Assembly (NCBI GenBank): GCA_030765065.1
Contig: CM060979.1
Coordinates: 16,955,001 to 17,019,000, forward strand
DNA length: 64,000 nucleotides
Origin: Deroplatys truncata
Taxonomy: Eukaryota; Arthropoda; Insecta; Mantodea; Mantidae
Direction of reading: 5' to 3'
Shown: in pieces, positions 20,984-30,933 of the stretch
Layout: the number at the start of each line of letters is the position of its first letter
Position numbering within the stretch: the first letter of the stretch is position 1
Program-made: the position numbers and the translations under genes
The notes under the pieces: generated by a model
The model's database searches: none
The model's input: the letters and a program-made list of their open reading frames with translations, nothing else
Told to the model about the DNA's origin: nothing

Positions 20984-22117
20984 CGTTTTTTTGGGGGGAG
21001 GGGTAGTGGACGGGTGTAGGAAAGTTGATAGAAGTCAGGAAAGGTGTTGGGGTTCCGCTGAGCACCCCGATAGTAAGCGGAAGGTAACTGCAGCTTATGT
21101 TCGCTGGCAGAGGGTGTGAAAATGTCCGGGAGACAGCCATGACCGTGCCAGGGACCTGACAGCCCCCCGGGGAGTGTCGGGATTGGGCAAGGAACTTTAT
21201 TTGTGTTTATTGAATTTCAGTGTTCATGAGCGCCCCCGAGAGGTGCGCTTGGGTTAGTTCGATGGTAGCTGAATCTTGTGTTCGGAAAGAGTACAGTGTG
21301 TTCAATTGACATCATGTAGGAGGACAGTCGTTCCTGCCCACTCTTTAGGCCGGTGAGTAGAGAAGTCCACTCGGCCATCGTAGTGAGCAGGGTGTTTACA
21401 ATGTCGGCTAGACCTGAAATCGTGTGCCTAAACTCCTCCAGGCAGTCTGGCTGTGTTGGTGTCGGTGGAAGACTGGCGATGACTTGGCCCGGGCCACTGA
21501 TCGAGGAGTTGGTGTCGTCTAATCGCTGCAGGCAGGTGGTGAATGTGTTGGCTGTGGATGAGAAGGCGGCGGTGATGGCGTGTAGATCTTGCAGTCCAGA
21601 TTCAATGGCGGCGAGTCGGCGGAGATGATGATCCGAGTTGGCGGAGGTGGTGAGTGATGTGACGAGTTCTTCCTGTAGAGAGATGCGGGATCCGATGTTG
21701 AGGACCTCCGTGTGGAGATCCTGGACCGCATCTCGTAGGGTGGTGTCTGTGATGGCCAGAGGTGGAGGTAGCGTTGTCGTCGGAGGAGCGGCTGGAGCTG
21801 TGTAGATGGCTTCTTGGGTATAGTGGGATTGCACCTACCCGGTGAAGTGGCCGTCGGCGGCGGAGGTCGTCTCTGGTGCACTGTGTCATCAAACTCGGTG
21901 CACCGCAGTATTGGCACCTGGGTAATGCAGCGCAATTTGTAGTGTCGTGGCCGTAGCAGCAGCATCTGTGGCATGGCTGGTGGCTTTCCGCTCGGCTAGC
22001 CTCTATGCGGAGAACCTGCCCTCGGACCTTAAGTCAGCCTCACGGTCGGCCGGATCAGCCAATGCCAGGCGGACGAAGGTGGTTGGTCCTCGAGACGTGA
22101 TAATGCGCGTGGTCTTC
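20984..22117 (-). mobile_element. gag-only non-LTR retroelement, 5'-truncated, 10-bp target duplication
   Basis: This 1,134-bp insert splits the T2 transposase and is flanked by AAAAGTACCA at 20974-20983 and 22118-22127. On the minus strand it ends in a C-rich run followed by seven A residues, as expected for target-primed reverse transcription. It carries an ORF1-type gag frame (21217-22117), then ~230 bp with two AATAAA signals just after the stop and no trace of endonuclease or reverse transcriptase. It is either a dedicated ORF1-only element or a LINE with ORF2 deleted before insertion. Confidence 0.75.
21217..22117 (-). pseudogene. LINE ORF1 (gag-like) with CCHC zinc knuckles and coiled coil
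   Basis: This is an RNA-binding gag-like protein of arthropod LINEs. The 5' end is truncated by the insertion. Near the truncation it reads [20 protein letters not shown], typical of the domain before the knuckles. After a frame change come VLRIEASRAESHQPCHRC and CCYGHDTTNC. The knuckle is C-x2-C-x4-H-x4-C. A second, degenerate knuckle (CQYCGAPSLMTQC) lacks its histidine. After another frame change a 205-codon open frame follows, rich in leucine heptads (LRDAVQDLHTEVLNIGSR, LRRLAAIESGLQDLHAITAA) and ending at 21217. A long predicted coiled coil after the knuckles is unusual. Two frame changes make it non-functional as it stands. Confidence 0.75.
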
Positions 22118-22620
22118 AAAAGTACCAGGTCCGACCATTAAGCACGGTGGTGGCAGTGTCATGGTGTGGGGATGTTTTCCTACAAGTGGAGTTGGGCTGG
22201 TCCTTTAATCCAAATAGAAGGCAATATGGATCGCTTCCTGTAAAGTGACATGGTTCCACAAAGGAGAAATAATATGCCATGTAATTGAATTTTTGCAGGA
22301 CAATGATCCAAAACACACCGACGGCTGTTTAAAAAAAATTCTTTTCAGATAAAAAAATCAAACTTTTGGAGTGTCCAAGCCAGAGACCGGATCTAAATCC
22401 AATAGATCACCTCTGGGATGAATTGATCGATGTATTCGTTGTAGAAGGTACTCAAACAAGGATCAATTTGCTGCTGCCTTATTGGCTGAATGGTCAAAAC
22501 TCCCACTCGGCCGATTATAAAAGCTTGTCGATTCAATCCCGAGGGGTGGGGCGATAGTTAAGTGTGCCAGCGTGATATGGCCGTGTTAAAGGTCTAATAG
22601 ATATCTAGTCGAACTGTAAG

Positions 22621-23095
22621 CGTATAATTGAGTAGTTGTGTACTAAGCAGGAGGGCAGTAGTGGTTGTGACAGAAAGGCAAGATGTTCAGAAGATTATTG
22701 CTCCAGTGTTGGCAGACTGGCATTATTTAAACAAACATGTTGTGTGTATACTATTGACTTAATTGCAAATATCATCGACATATTATGTGCCAAAGGTCCT
22801 CATGTCCCCGTGACCGCTCTTGTTGCTGTTTGCATGCCATGGGAAAGAACAGATGCTGCTCTGTTAGCTCTGAAAATAACATCATACTCTGCAATATATC
22901 GAGGTTTTAAATGTCTGGTGAATGTTTGGCAATAAGTACGTAACACACACAATTTGCTAGTGAACCGAATCATAATTATTCCTTGACATGGAAATAGATA
23001 TGAACGCGTACTGTATTACTGATGTATAGATTCACATGACGTATTCTAGTCACTCTCCTACTAACTATTCTTAGTAAAACTCATTCTTGTATCGA
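22621..23095. other. unassigned stretch
   Basis: No motif found; one 99-residue plus-strand frame at 22636-22935 has no recognisable domain. Confidence 0.3.
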
Positions 23096-23971
23096 TTTTT
23101 ACTTTCTCTACTACGTATAGTAAGTAGGGGAAGTATTGATTCCACCCAAATATTCGATACCGAGATTTCACCGGAAATATATGTTTTGAGACCCCCTGAA
23201 TTCCAGAAAAACTGATGTGTTACACTCACATGACTTTCTCTACACTTGTAAAACTATTTTTACAAACGCTTATTCCCCATATGTTCAAGTTAATCCATAT
23301 GTTAATCTTATTGCTAATTTTCTTGCAGATGCAAGGGGAATTGGTAGGCTTTAAGCGATAGTCAAATATTTTAAGAGCTGGTTGCTATGTGGAGTATTCC
23401 ATTCTCTTTGCATTACCAGGACAAAAAAAAAGAATAACGAATTTGAGAAAAAGTATAAGTATTGGAAAATTTAAGGGAATAACAAGCAATATCTCGAAAA
23501 TACTTCACTCAACAACAAAAAATGTACGAGATATAACATAAATTGTGTATTTTAACGCGATCTACATTTTTTGTGTAGTAAAATTTTGTCTATCTCTTAT
23601 GGTTTACCAGTTATGCAAAAGTCGTTCACATTGAAGAATACTTTTGGAGACATTCCCAGAAAATTCAAGATATACATTTCGTTTGTCATGAAAATATCTT
23701 AAACATATGATATTTTAATCAAAATCGTTACAGCCATTTTTAAGAAAATAAAAATTTTCGAAAAATGTTCCATGTAAAGAGTAATCTGGGGTGGGGGATT
23801 TTCTTGAAAACCTTGGTGTCACATCTCTGGAAGATACTGAACCTAAATACCAAGTTTGGTGTTTATCCGACTGTTCGTTTCTGAGTTATGCTGTTCACAG
23901 ACAGACAGACACACACACACACACAGACACACACACGGACATGTTTCCAAAAATGCTAGTAGAGAAAGTAA
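23096..23971 (+). repeat. Z1 copy with left TIR and CA tract, 3' end deleted
   Basis: It begins TTTTTACTTTCTCTACTACG and carries the ~115-bp Z1 TIR to about 23210. The internal order follows: CTGATGTGTTACACTCACAT, AATTTAAGGGAATAACAAGC, GTTTACCAGTTATGCAAAAG, GGGGTGGGGGATTTTCTTG, then a CA/GA-rich tract at ~23895-23940. Most of the right TIR is missing; the copy ends GTAGAGAAAGTAA. Confidence 0.8.
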
Positions 23972-24079
23972 TAAATAGTGACTTAACACTTGAAAAAAGT
24001 ATTAGGCACGAATAGGAAAGAAAGTCTTAAAAATGGTTAGCACCAAAAAAGAAAATTATTGCTTTCAGGAGGTCTACGT

Positions 24080-24417
24080 GTTTGTCTATCTGTATTTACG
24101 GTTTATCAGGTATACAAAAGTCAAATTTTCATAAAATTCAAGATATGCATTTTATTTCTCACGCAAATATCTCAAACATATGGTACTTTAATCAAAATCC
24201 TTAGAGCTATTTTGGAGAAAAATCAGAAATAACGAAACGCTTTCGATGTAAAAGCTAATCTGTGTTGGCAGACAGACGTACTCGCGCGCGGACCTTGTCG
24301 TAGAAATGCTCTTTTTGGATACAGAGAGCCTCAAAACGTGTATTTTCGGTATCGAATTTTTTTGGTAGAATGCAATACTTCTCCTACTTAATATAGGTAA
24401 GCAGTAGATAAAGTAAT
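24080..24417 (+). repeat. Z1, divergent 3' half
   Basis: Diverged Z1 blocks (TTTACGGTTTATCAGGTATA, AAATCCTTAGAGCTATTTTG, ATTTTCGGTATCGAATTTTT, GCAGTAGATAAAGTAA) in the Z1 order. Confidence 0.6.
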
Positions 24418-25299
24418 AAACACCCACAAATCCACCCACTATTTCATTTAGTGCAGGTAAGAGTAAAAATCAGTTTCGTGGTGGTTTCGGTGACCAAACC
24501 GGGAAGTAAAACCTTTTTACATATTAATTACGTGACACGTTCCAATGGGGAAAAAATAGACTGACAAGTTTCAATTATGCCAAACAAAGAATAAACAGAA
24601 AATTTAAAAAAATAAGGACACTGAATACATATGAACAGCGATATAGAAACCGAACACCTAATGGAGTAATTTAATTTGCATTTTAACAATGTCATGTACG
24701 TTCCGCTAGCTCATTACTGGTATGTCAATGTCCTCCTGCTACTACTTGCTGAAACCTGTACGCCATTATGAGTGCACAAATTACTTTTGAAATAAACAAG
24801 TGGCCTGTTCCATTAACCCTACTGATTTACATGCAGGCGACCAGAATAATAATGAAACAATATTTATGGTGAATAGCGCTAGAGGGAATGCATAATAAAT
24901 TATGGTGGTGGTGTCGAAACCACCAAGTCCAAAAGTTCAGCAGCTAACGGCGGGGGAAAAACAGAAAAGATTAAGGCGGGTTACAATATGATTATTCATA
25001 TACGTTCGTTTTATACATGCAAGGGTCCGCAATGTTTTCTTAGTTTCAACCTCGTGTGGGGCCATAAAGTACTTTATCATCTTGTCCTAAGACAAAAATA
25101 CTTTTATCTGGAGGTCCGATTCAAGGATATCACTATGCAAGTATTATTACATAACTCACTGTTTTAAATGCTGAAGTGAATAACAAGCAACAGTGTATAG
25201 GGAGTTAAACCCTGAGACTTTTTGGTAGTGTTAAAAGCCCCTACACGTTGTACAGGCTCGCGTGGCTTAGACTGGGAGTATGGCGGATGATAAACATTA
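24418..25299. other. unassigned stretch
   Basis: AT-rich. Nothing recognisable apart from a short near-palindrome GGTGGTGTCGAAACCACC at 24903-24922. Confidence 0.35.
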
Positions 25300-25775
25300 C
25301 TTATAAAACTCTGCCTCATTTGCTAGGAGGAAGAGTCGTGGGTGCATATCTTGGCAAGCTGTGGGGAGGAATGGAGGGAAAAATATTTACCGCGATTCTT
25401 TACCACCTCGAATGAGGAATTAAAGGCTTGCTGGATGCTACTGGCAGGCAGGAAGGACATAGAGAGGATAGGTAAATTTCTACATGACGCAAGACAGCCG
25501 AGAAATAAGAGTACCAGCTCGAATGGAGAGTTAAGGGCATGTTGGACGCTACTGGTAGGCAGGGAATACGTTGAGGGGATAGATAAATGTCTACTTAAAG
25601 CGAAAAACCTGAGATCTGAGAAGGATGACACTAAGGAAAGGTGGGGTATAAGAAGAGCTAAACGTTGGTATTGTTAATTTATATTTTTAATGTCTTTTTC
25701 CACGTGTTGTTAGTATGTTGTATATCCTAACTGTTTTTGTTTACTACAATAAATATAAACTAGAGATGTCGAGAA
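25300..25775 (+). pseudogene. LINE ORF2 C-terminal end with 3' UTR
   Basis: The frame ends at a TAA at 25677 and reads HILASCGEEWREKYLPRF, then NEELKACWMLLAGRKDIERI followed by a second similar unit, NGELRACWTLLVGREYVEGI. Stretches of this kind (CG..EEW..., LL.GR...) are typical of the extreme C-terminus after the reverse transcriptase of several arthropod LINEs. The final tandem motif looks duplicated (about 35 residues each). An AATAAA lies at ~25750 in the apparent 3' UTR. The upstream RT is absent, so this is a 5'-truncated insertion. Confidence 0.55.
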
Positions 25776-25779
25776 AATG

Positions 25780-26135
25780 CTTGGAGAGAATGTACGAGGC
25801 ATTGGTAGAATAAAAAATACTGTATGCGGTGGAAATATGCGGGGGGGATTAAGTAAGAACATTGACCAAACGTATAGAATGTTTTGTAAAGAATTAATTG
25901 GACTACCAACACCACATCAGGCGAGGTTGCATTAGTAGAACTAGGAATAACGAGGAGGAAAGGTGAAATCTTAAAGATATGCCTGACTCAGCAAAAGGTT
26001 CTAAGAAACAAAATCAAGGGCATGAGAGAATTTTTAGGGAAGTTAAAGGAAAAAATGTAGAAAAGTAAGAGAAGCAAAGGCCGCTCAGTGAGCGCTAAGG
26101 CCAGGGAGCCAAGCAATCTGAGTGGCTCAATAAGA
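25780..26135 (+). pseudogene. second LINE ORF2 C-terminal fragment
   Basis: It reads GRIKNTVCGGNMRGGLSKNI followed by DQTYRMFCKELIGLPTPHQA, then after frame changes LGITRRKGEILKICLTQQKV and KIKGMREFLGKLKEKM. This corresponds to the region just after the RT domain, where LINEs show a YG.E.WG...I...FCK..LG.P pattern. It lies downstream of a more C-terminal piece (25300-25775), so the two are separate insertions or a rearranged copy. It contains stops. Confidence 0.45.
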
Positions 26136-26348
26136 AAACAAGCACCAGACAAATTGTACATAAGTTGTAGGTGTACAATAATATATTAATATACATTGTA
26201 TGTATTCTACACCAAATTGTAGAACAAATTGTGCAATAAATTCAATTCATTACTACAATAGGGTATAATAATGCATCATAATACAGTTTATTGTTATTTT
26301 GTGGGTTGTTTACATTTAATATGCTATGTTTGAGTATGCTTGTCTTTC
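26136..26348. other. short unassigned AT-rich spacer
   Basis: It contains ACAAATTGTACA-type near-repeats around 26150-26240 (ACAAATTGT recurring). No coding signal. Confidence 0.3.
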
Positions 26349-26940
26349 TTTTTACTTTCTCTACTACGTATAGTAAGTAGGGGAAGTATTGTATTCCACC
26401 CAAAAATTCTATACCGAGATTTCACCGGAAATACATGCTTTGAGACCCCCTGAATCCAAAAAAAGCAGTTTTGGAAACATGTCCGTGTGTGTGTCTGTGA
26501 ACAACATAACTCAGAAACGAACAGTCCGTTAAACACCAACTTGGGATTTAGGTTCAGTATCTTCCAGAGATGCGACACGAAGGTTTTCAAGAAAATTCCT
26601 CCACTACATATTACCCTTTACATGGAACATTTTTCGAAAATTTTCTCAAAAATGGCTCTAACGATTTTGATTAAAATATCATGTGTTTAAGATATTTTCA
26701 TGACAAATGAAATGTATATCTCGAATTTTCTGGGAATGTCTCCAAAAGTATTCTTCATTGTGAGCGACTTTTGCATAACTGGAGATAGACAAAATGTTAC
26801 TACACAAAAAATGTAGATGGCATTAAAATACACAATCTATGTCATATACATTTTTTTGTTGAGTGAACCATTTTCGAGATATTGCTTGTTATTCCCTTAA
26901 ATTTTCCAATAGTTTTTCTCAAATGGGAATTCGTTATTCA
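26349..26940 (-). repeat. Z1 partial copy, reverse orientation
   Basis: It starts TTTTTACTTTCTCTACTACG, passes a short GT tract (26485-26500) and runs to ~26940, where a second complete left TIR begins. It is probably a Z1 copy truncated by the insertion of the next one. Confidence 0.8.
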
Positions 26941-28100
26941 TTTTTACTTTCTCTACTACGTATAGTAAGTAGGGGAAGTATTGTATTCCACCCAAAAATT
27001 CGATACCGAGATTTCACCGGAAATACATGTTTTGAGACCCCCTGATTCCAAAAAAAGCATTTTTGGAAACATGTCCGTGTGTGTGTCTGTGAACAGCATA
27101 ACTCAGAAACGAACAGTCGGATAAACACCAAACTTGGTATTTAGGTTCAGTATCTTCCAGAGATGCGACACGAAGGTTTTCAACAAACTCCGCCCACCCT
27201 ATACTACGCTTTACATGGAACATTTTTAAAAAAATTTAATTTTCTCAAAAATGGCTATAACGATTTTGATTAAAATATCATATGTTTAAGATACTTTCAT
27301 GACAAATAAAATGTATATCGAATTTTCTGGGAATGTCTCCAAAAGTATTCTGCATTCTGAACGACTTTTGCATAACTGGTAAACCATAAGAGATAGACAA
27401 AATTTGACTACACAAAAAATGTAGATCGCGTCAAAATACACAATTTATGTCATATACATTTTTTGTTGTTGAGTGAACCATTTTCGAGATATTGCTTGTT
27501 ATTCCCTTAAATTTTTCAATACTGTTTTCTCAAATGGGATGTTATTCATTTTTATGGTTTGAATATGCAAGGAGTATTAATCTGTAGCAAAGAGAATGGT
27601 GCTGCACCTAGCAACCAGCTATTAAGAGATATGTCTATGCTTAAAGGCTACTGTATTTCTATATTGCCCTTGCAAATACAAAACAAGGGGAACATAGTAG
27701 GCCTTAAACGATAGTCAAATATTTTTAGAAGTGGTCGCTATGTGTAAAATGTAATTCTCTTTGTATGTCAAAAGATCGTTTCTGCAAATTTTTATCTCGA
27801 TTAATATGAAATAGATGGAGAAGAGTTTGTACAAGAGTAGAGAAAGTCATGTAAGTGTAACGCATCAAATTTTTTTTTATGTCCTGGACATACACAGAGA
27901 ATGGAATGCACCACATAGCAACCAGCTCTTCAAATATTTGACTGTCGCTTAAAGGTTACCATATTCCCCTTACACCTACGAAAATTAGCAATAAGATTAA
28001 CATCTCGATTAACATGAAGCATATGGAGAATAAGAGTTTGTAAAAATAGTTTGTACAAGAGCAGAGAAAGTCATGTGAGTGTAACACATCAGATTTTTTT
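26941..28100 (-). repeat. Z1 copy, reverse orientation, with internal duplication
   Basis: It starts TTTTTACTTTCTCTACTACG, has the GT tract at ~27077-27090, and ends GTGTAACACATCAGATTTTT at 28100. The stretch from ~27560 to 27880 duplicates the terminal internal block (AACCAGCT..., AGATAGTCAAAT-like, GAGTAGAGAAAGTCATG), which appears again at 27900-28090. Confidence 0.8.
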
Positions 28101-28500
28101 AATCTTATTATTACTCTGTGTATTATGTAACCACGTATCCTTTGTGGATTGTTAGATTGTATGTATTCTTTTATTTAAATAAATACACTCATTCATTCTG
28201 CATACGACACCGAAGGCGTAGAAATGAAATGATAATTGAGAAACGAAACATTCCAGGGAATGCATCCTAACTCGGTATCGTTATCTTCGTGGGTAAAATG
28301 TGAACAACCCAGCACGGTCCCGTAACTATGTGAAAGCTATTACAGTATCACAACTCGGTCTACGAACTGCGCAAGTATCCAGGAGGGATAAATCGCCCCC
28401 ACTCTACTTGTCTTTTGCCTTTAGCTACTGAGTTATCTAGTGAGGTGTCTTAAGGAGGAAGTGGGCTGATACGCGGGAAACAGAATATCTGGGAGATTAC
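28101..28500. other. unassigned stretch
   Basis: No motif recognised; it probably includes the 3' flank of the transposase remnant that follows. Confidence 0.3.
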
Positions 28501-28507
28501 TTTGCCG

Positions 28508-29640
28508 TTAAAGGTTATGCTGAAAATGTCCTCCGTACGCCTCTAAGCACAGATGAACAAGTCGTTCCAACTTTCTGACAGTTTGTTGGAGCATTGCGTT
28601 TTCAACACCGTTGCTTTCACGTGTAATATTCTCTTTTAGATGGTTCCTAGTCCCAGGGCGTGTACTTAGACTCTTCCCTTTAGAACACCCCACAGGAAAA
28701 AGTCTGGCGAGGTCAAGTCCAGTTATCTTGGTGGCCACAAGTTCCTGGAGATTATGCGAATCGACATAACTTTGGATCAGCGCCACAGACTCACGTGACG
28801 TATGGCATGTGGCACCCTCCTGTTGAAAGTTCCCTTGACGCAGCTCAATATCATCCAATTGTCCAACTAATTCACTGAAAATGCATCGGTACTCTCCGGT
28901 GTTCACTGTATCGTCGAAAAAAAAAATTGGACTCACTATTCTCTCTGCCGATAATGCGCACCAAACTGCGACTTTCAATGGGTACATACATGTTTCTTGA
29001 ATGCCATGTGAATTTTCTGCGTGTGTTCTGTGAGTTTACTTAATAGTTTAGGTGAAACCATGCCCCGTCCGTGAATCATGTAATGGACGGTGGAACGTGA
29101 TCATCTGGATCCAACGACAATATGCCAACTTTTTAGTCTTATCTGGCTCAAGCAGCTCATGAACAGAGGTTACCCTACACAGCTTTATACCGACCTTCTT
29201 CGCAGCTCTCTTTCACACCGCGTATGAGTACCCGGTCTCCTGAGACGGACGCCTTAAAGACTGGTTGAACGTCTACAGCAACCGACGGAAGTCTAGACCA
29301 AGGATGCTTGCCGGATTCACTGACAAGATGTCCAGTTGTTTCCAACTTGTGTACCAACACCAGTATTATGTTCCTGTCTGGATGACTTCCAGCACCAATT
29401 CCCTCTGATATGCCCTTCGCGTGGCTATGGCCGAGTTCGTTATCCAATAGTTTTTAAGAATACCCGTTGCTTGACTGACACTGAAAAAGCACTAATGGAA
29501 CATGTAAACGATCAAACGAAGATGGCAGCGAGCAACTGCAAGCTGCAACTCGAACTGCGCCAGTTCTCGATAGATGCCCAAAGCTACCGTGTGACATGCA
29601 GTGTAGATTCCAAGTCCTCCCGCTGAATTTAATAGATAAA
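28508..29640 (-). pseudogene. Tc1/mariner-superfamily transposase remnant (HFQH tail type)
   Basis: The best part is 28987-28508: KVAVWCALSAERIVSPIFFF, DDTVNTGEYR, QLDDIELRQGNFQQEGATCH (second catalytic position changed from the usual D to E), a much altered third motif, LKENITRESNGVENAM, and the end RLVHLCLEAYGGHFQHNL. This matches a common insect transposase type whose C-terminus ends in GGHFQHLL. Upstream at 29447-29175 a frame with LVHKLETTGHLVSESGKHPW resembles the HTH/GRPR part. Stops and frameshifts separate the pieces, and the catalytic residues are degraded. Confidence 0.7.
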
Positions 29641-30160
29641 TTCGTATATTCCTATTCAAATAATGGAAGAACGAAAATCATAAATTTTTTGTGAATCACT
29701 CTGTATTTTTAAACTGGTGCACAGGCATTTTTAAATCCATAATTCCTGATGCTCTCCTGAAAATTTGAAGTAATAAGTTATAAACTGTGGTTCAAGGAGT
29801 TGAATAGTGAAAAATGTTGAAAAGAAGGAATTGAGGAAAGTTGAGTTTAAAGTTCTACGCGGTGCTTTGCCTAAATAGTACAGGAATAATTAAATAGCCA
29901 ATTGTAGTTTTAACATTTCATACAAAAAAAAAAGAAAAAAAAAGAAAACAATTGTACACCGACTTCCATTTTTGCCGTCACCGCAGCTTTTGAACATATT
30001 CTACTGGCGGTCTTCACAGGTGGAGTATGGCAAAGAGGAGATGTGTGTATCTGTTTACCTTTTCGCGCATGCAGTGGCGTCCTGTTTTACGAGCACAGTT
30101 CTAGATTATTGTCGTATGAATATATAACTTCGAGCAATAGCTTTACCCTTCATCACTTGT
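29641..30160. other. unassigned stretch
   Basis: AT-rich with an A-rich run at 29922-29950 (A9 G A8 G A4 pattern). No coding signal. Confidence 0.35.
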
Positions 30161-30440
30161 CGTCTTCCATGGCCTAGGGGTACCATGCTAACCTCTAGTT
30201 CTGAGGTCGTGGTTTCAAACCCGGCGGAGGGTGATGGATTTTTTTCGGGCGTAAACATCCTTAGCATGGCTTCCTTCGGAAGGGAAGTAACGCTGGTAGT
30301 CTCGTGTCGTAGATTTACGGCACATAAAAGAACCTCAAGCCTGATAGAGGCCTCTGTGCAAAATATCTGGTCTTTCACGCCCAATATAGAATGGGACGCT
30401 AAGAACCATGACAGAGCGCCCATAAGAAAAACTCTCCTTC
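30161..30440 (+). repeat. SINE S3, copy 2
   Basis: The tRNA-like head CTTCCATGGCCTAGGGGTA (A-box region) and GTGGTTTCAAACCCGGCG (B box) is followed by CTTCGGAAGGGAAGTAACG, AAGAACCTCAAGCCTGATAG and CTTTCACGCCCAATATAGAA. Same organisation as 13475-13742. Confidence 0.8.
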
Positions 30441-30456
30441 AGTTATAATAACCATG

Positions 30457-30887
30457 TTTAAATATATAGCTAAACCCCTATTTTGCACAATATCTCCATG
30501 AAAAAGTATTCTTAATGACAATATAAAGTAAAACTGAAGTAAATTATACTTTTTCTCTCAAAGAGAACACATTTACTGACATTATTTTAATAATCTGTTC
30601 CAATCTCCATTCTTGTCCAATACCTGTTTTAGCCGCCTAGCACTGAATCACTCGTCGTCCTCTGGGAACACTGTTATGCAATGTGGGAACATACGCATTT
30701 AGAGTCAAAGTTCCATCCAGCATTAAGTGATTTAGTGCCTAGGCGGCTAAATCAGGATGTCTAGTAATTGTGTCCTCTTTGAGAGCAAAAAGTATAATGT
30801 ATTTCAGTTTTACATTCTGTTGCCATTAAAAATATTTTTGGTGGAGATATTGTGTATAAGAGGGTTTTATTTAGTTATATATTTAAA
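30457..30887. repeat. foldback element with ~160-bp imperfect inverted arms
   Basis: The left arm (30457-30651) and right arm (30727-30887) are imperfect reverse complements over their length. Landmarks are ATATATAGCTAAAC versus GTTATATAT, ACAATATCTCC versus GGAGATATTGT, CTCAAAGAGAACACA versus TGTCCTCTTTGAG, and TAGCCGCCTAG versus CTAGGCGGCTA. The left arm has an extra ~35 bp. Both outer ends include TTAA, which would suit a piggyBac-type target site, but no piggyBac TIR is evident. Confidence 0.7.
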
Positions 30888-30933
30888 CGAGGCCATCATA
30901 AATGATGACGAGTAAAGCTATTGCTCAGAGTTA

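Larger units (their letters stand above)
20441..22560 (+). pseudogene. Tc1-type transposase of element T2, split by a LINE insertion
   Basis: It starts MPKQQEYSVDVRQTVLNALK with an HTH (KSQSSVARDFGISQQLICVW), a GLPRKTTMREDRM GRPR-like region and an ADPRKSAHK block. The first aspartate is in LWSDESKFNLFSSDG (about 20900). The frame is cut at 20983. It resumes at 22118 with a [17 protein letters not shown] block, a FLQDNDPKHT second aspartate, and RPDLNPIDHLWDEL. In the last motif the catalytic glutamate expected in Tc1 is an aspartate. Several stops and frameshifts exist on both sides. TIRs were not identified with confidence; the element probably spans ~20290-22620. Confidence 0.8.

Noticed and set aside
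21519..21974. A proline/serine-rich 151-residue protein on the minus strand
   Set aside because: It is a shadow frame of the gag-like ORF; the knuckle and coiled-coil frames on either side fit a gag better.
26941..28100. A CRISPR-like or satellite array in the Z1 cluster
   Set aside because: Copies are ~1 kb, diverged, in both orientations and dispersed, unlike short regular repeats with unique spacers.
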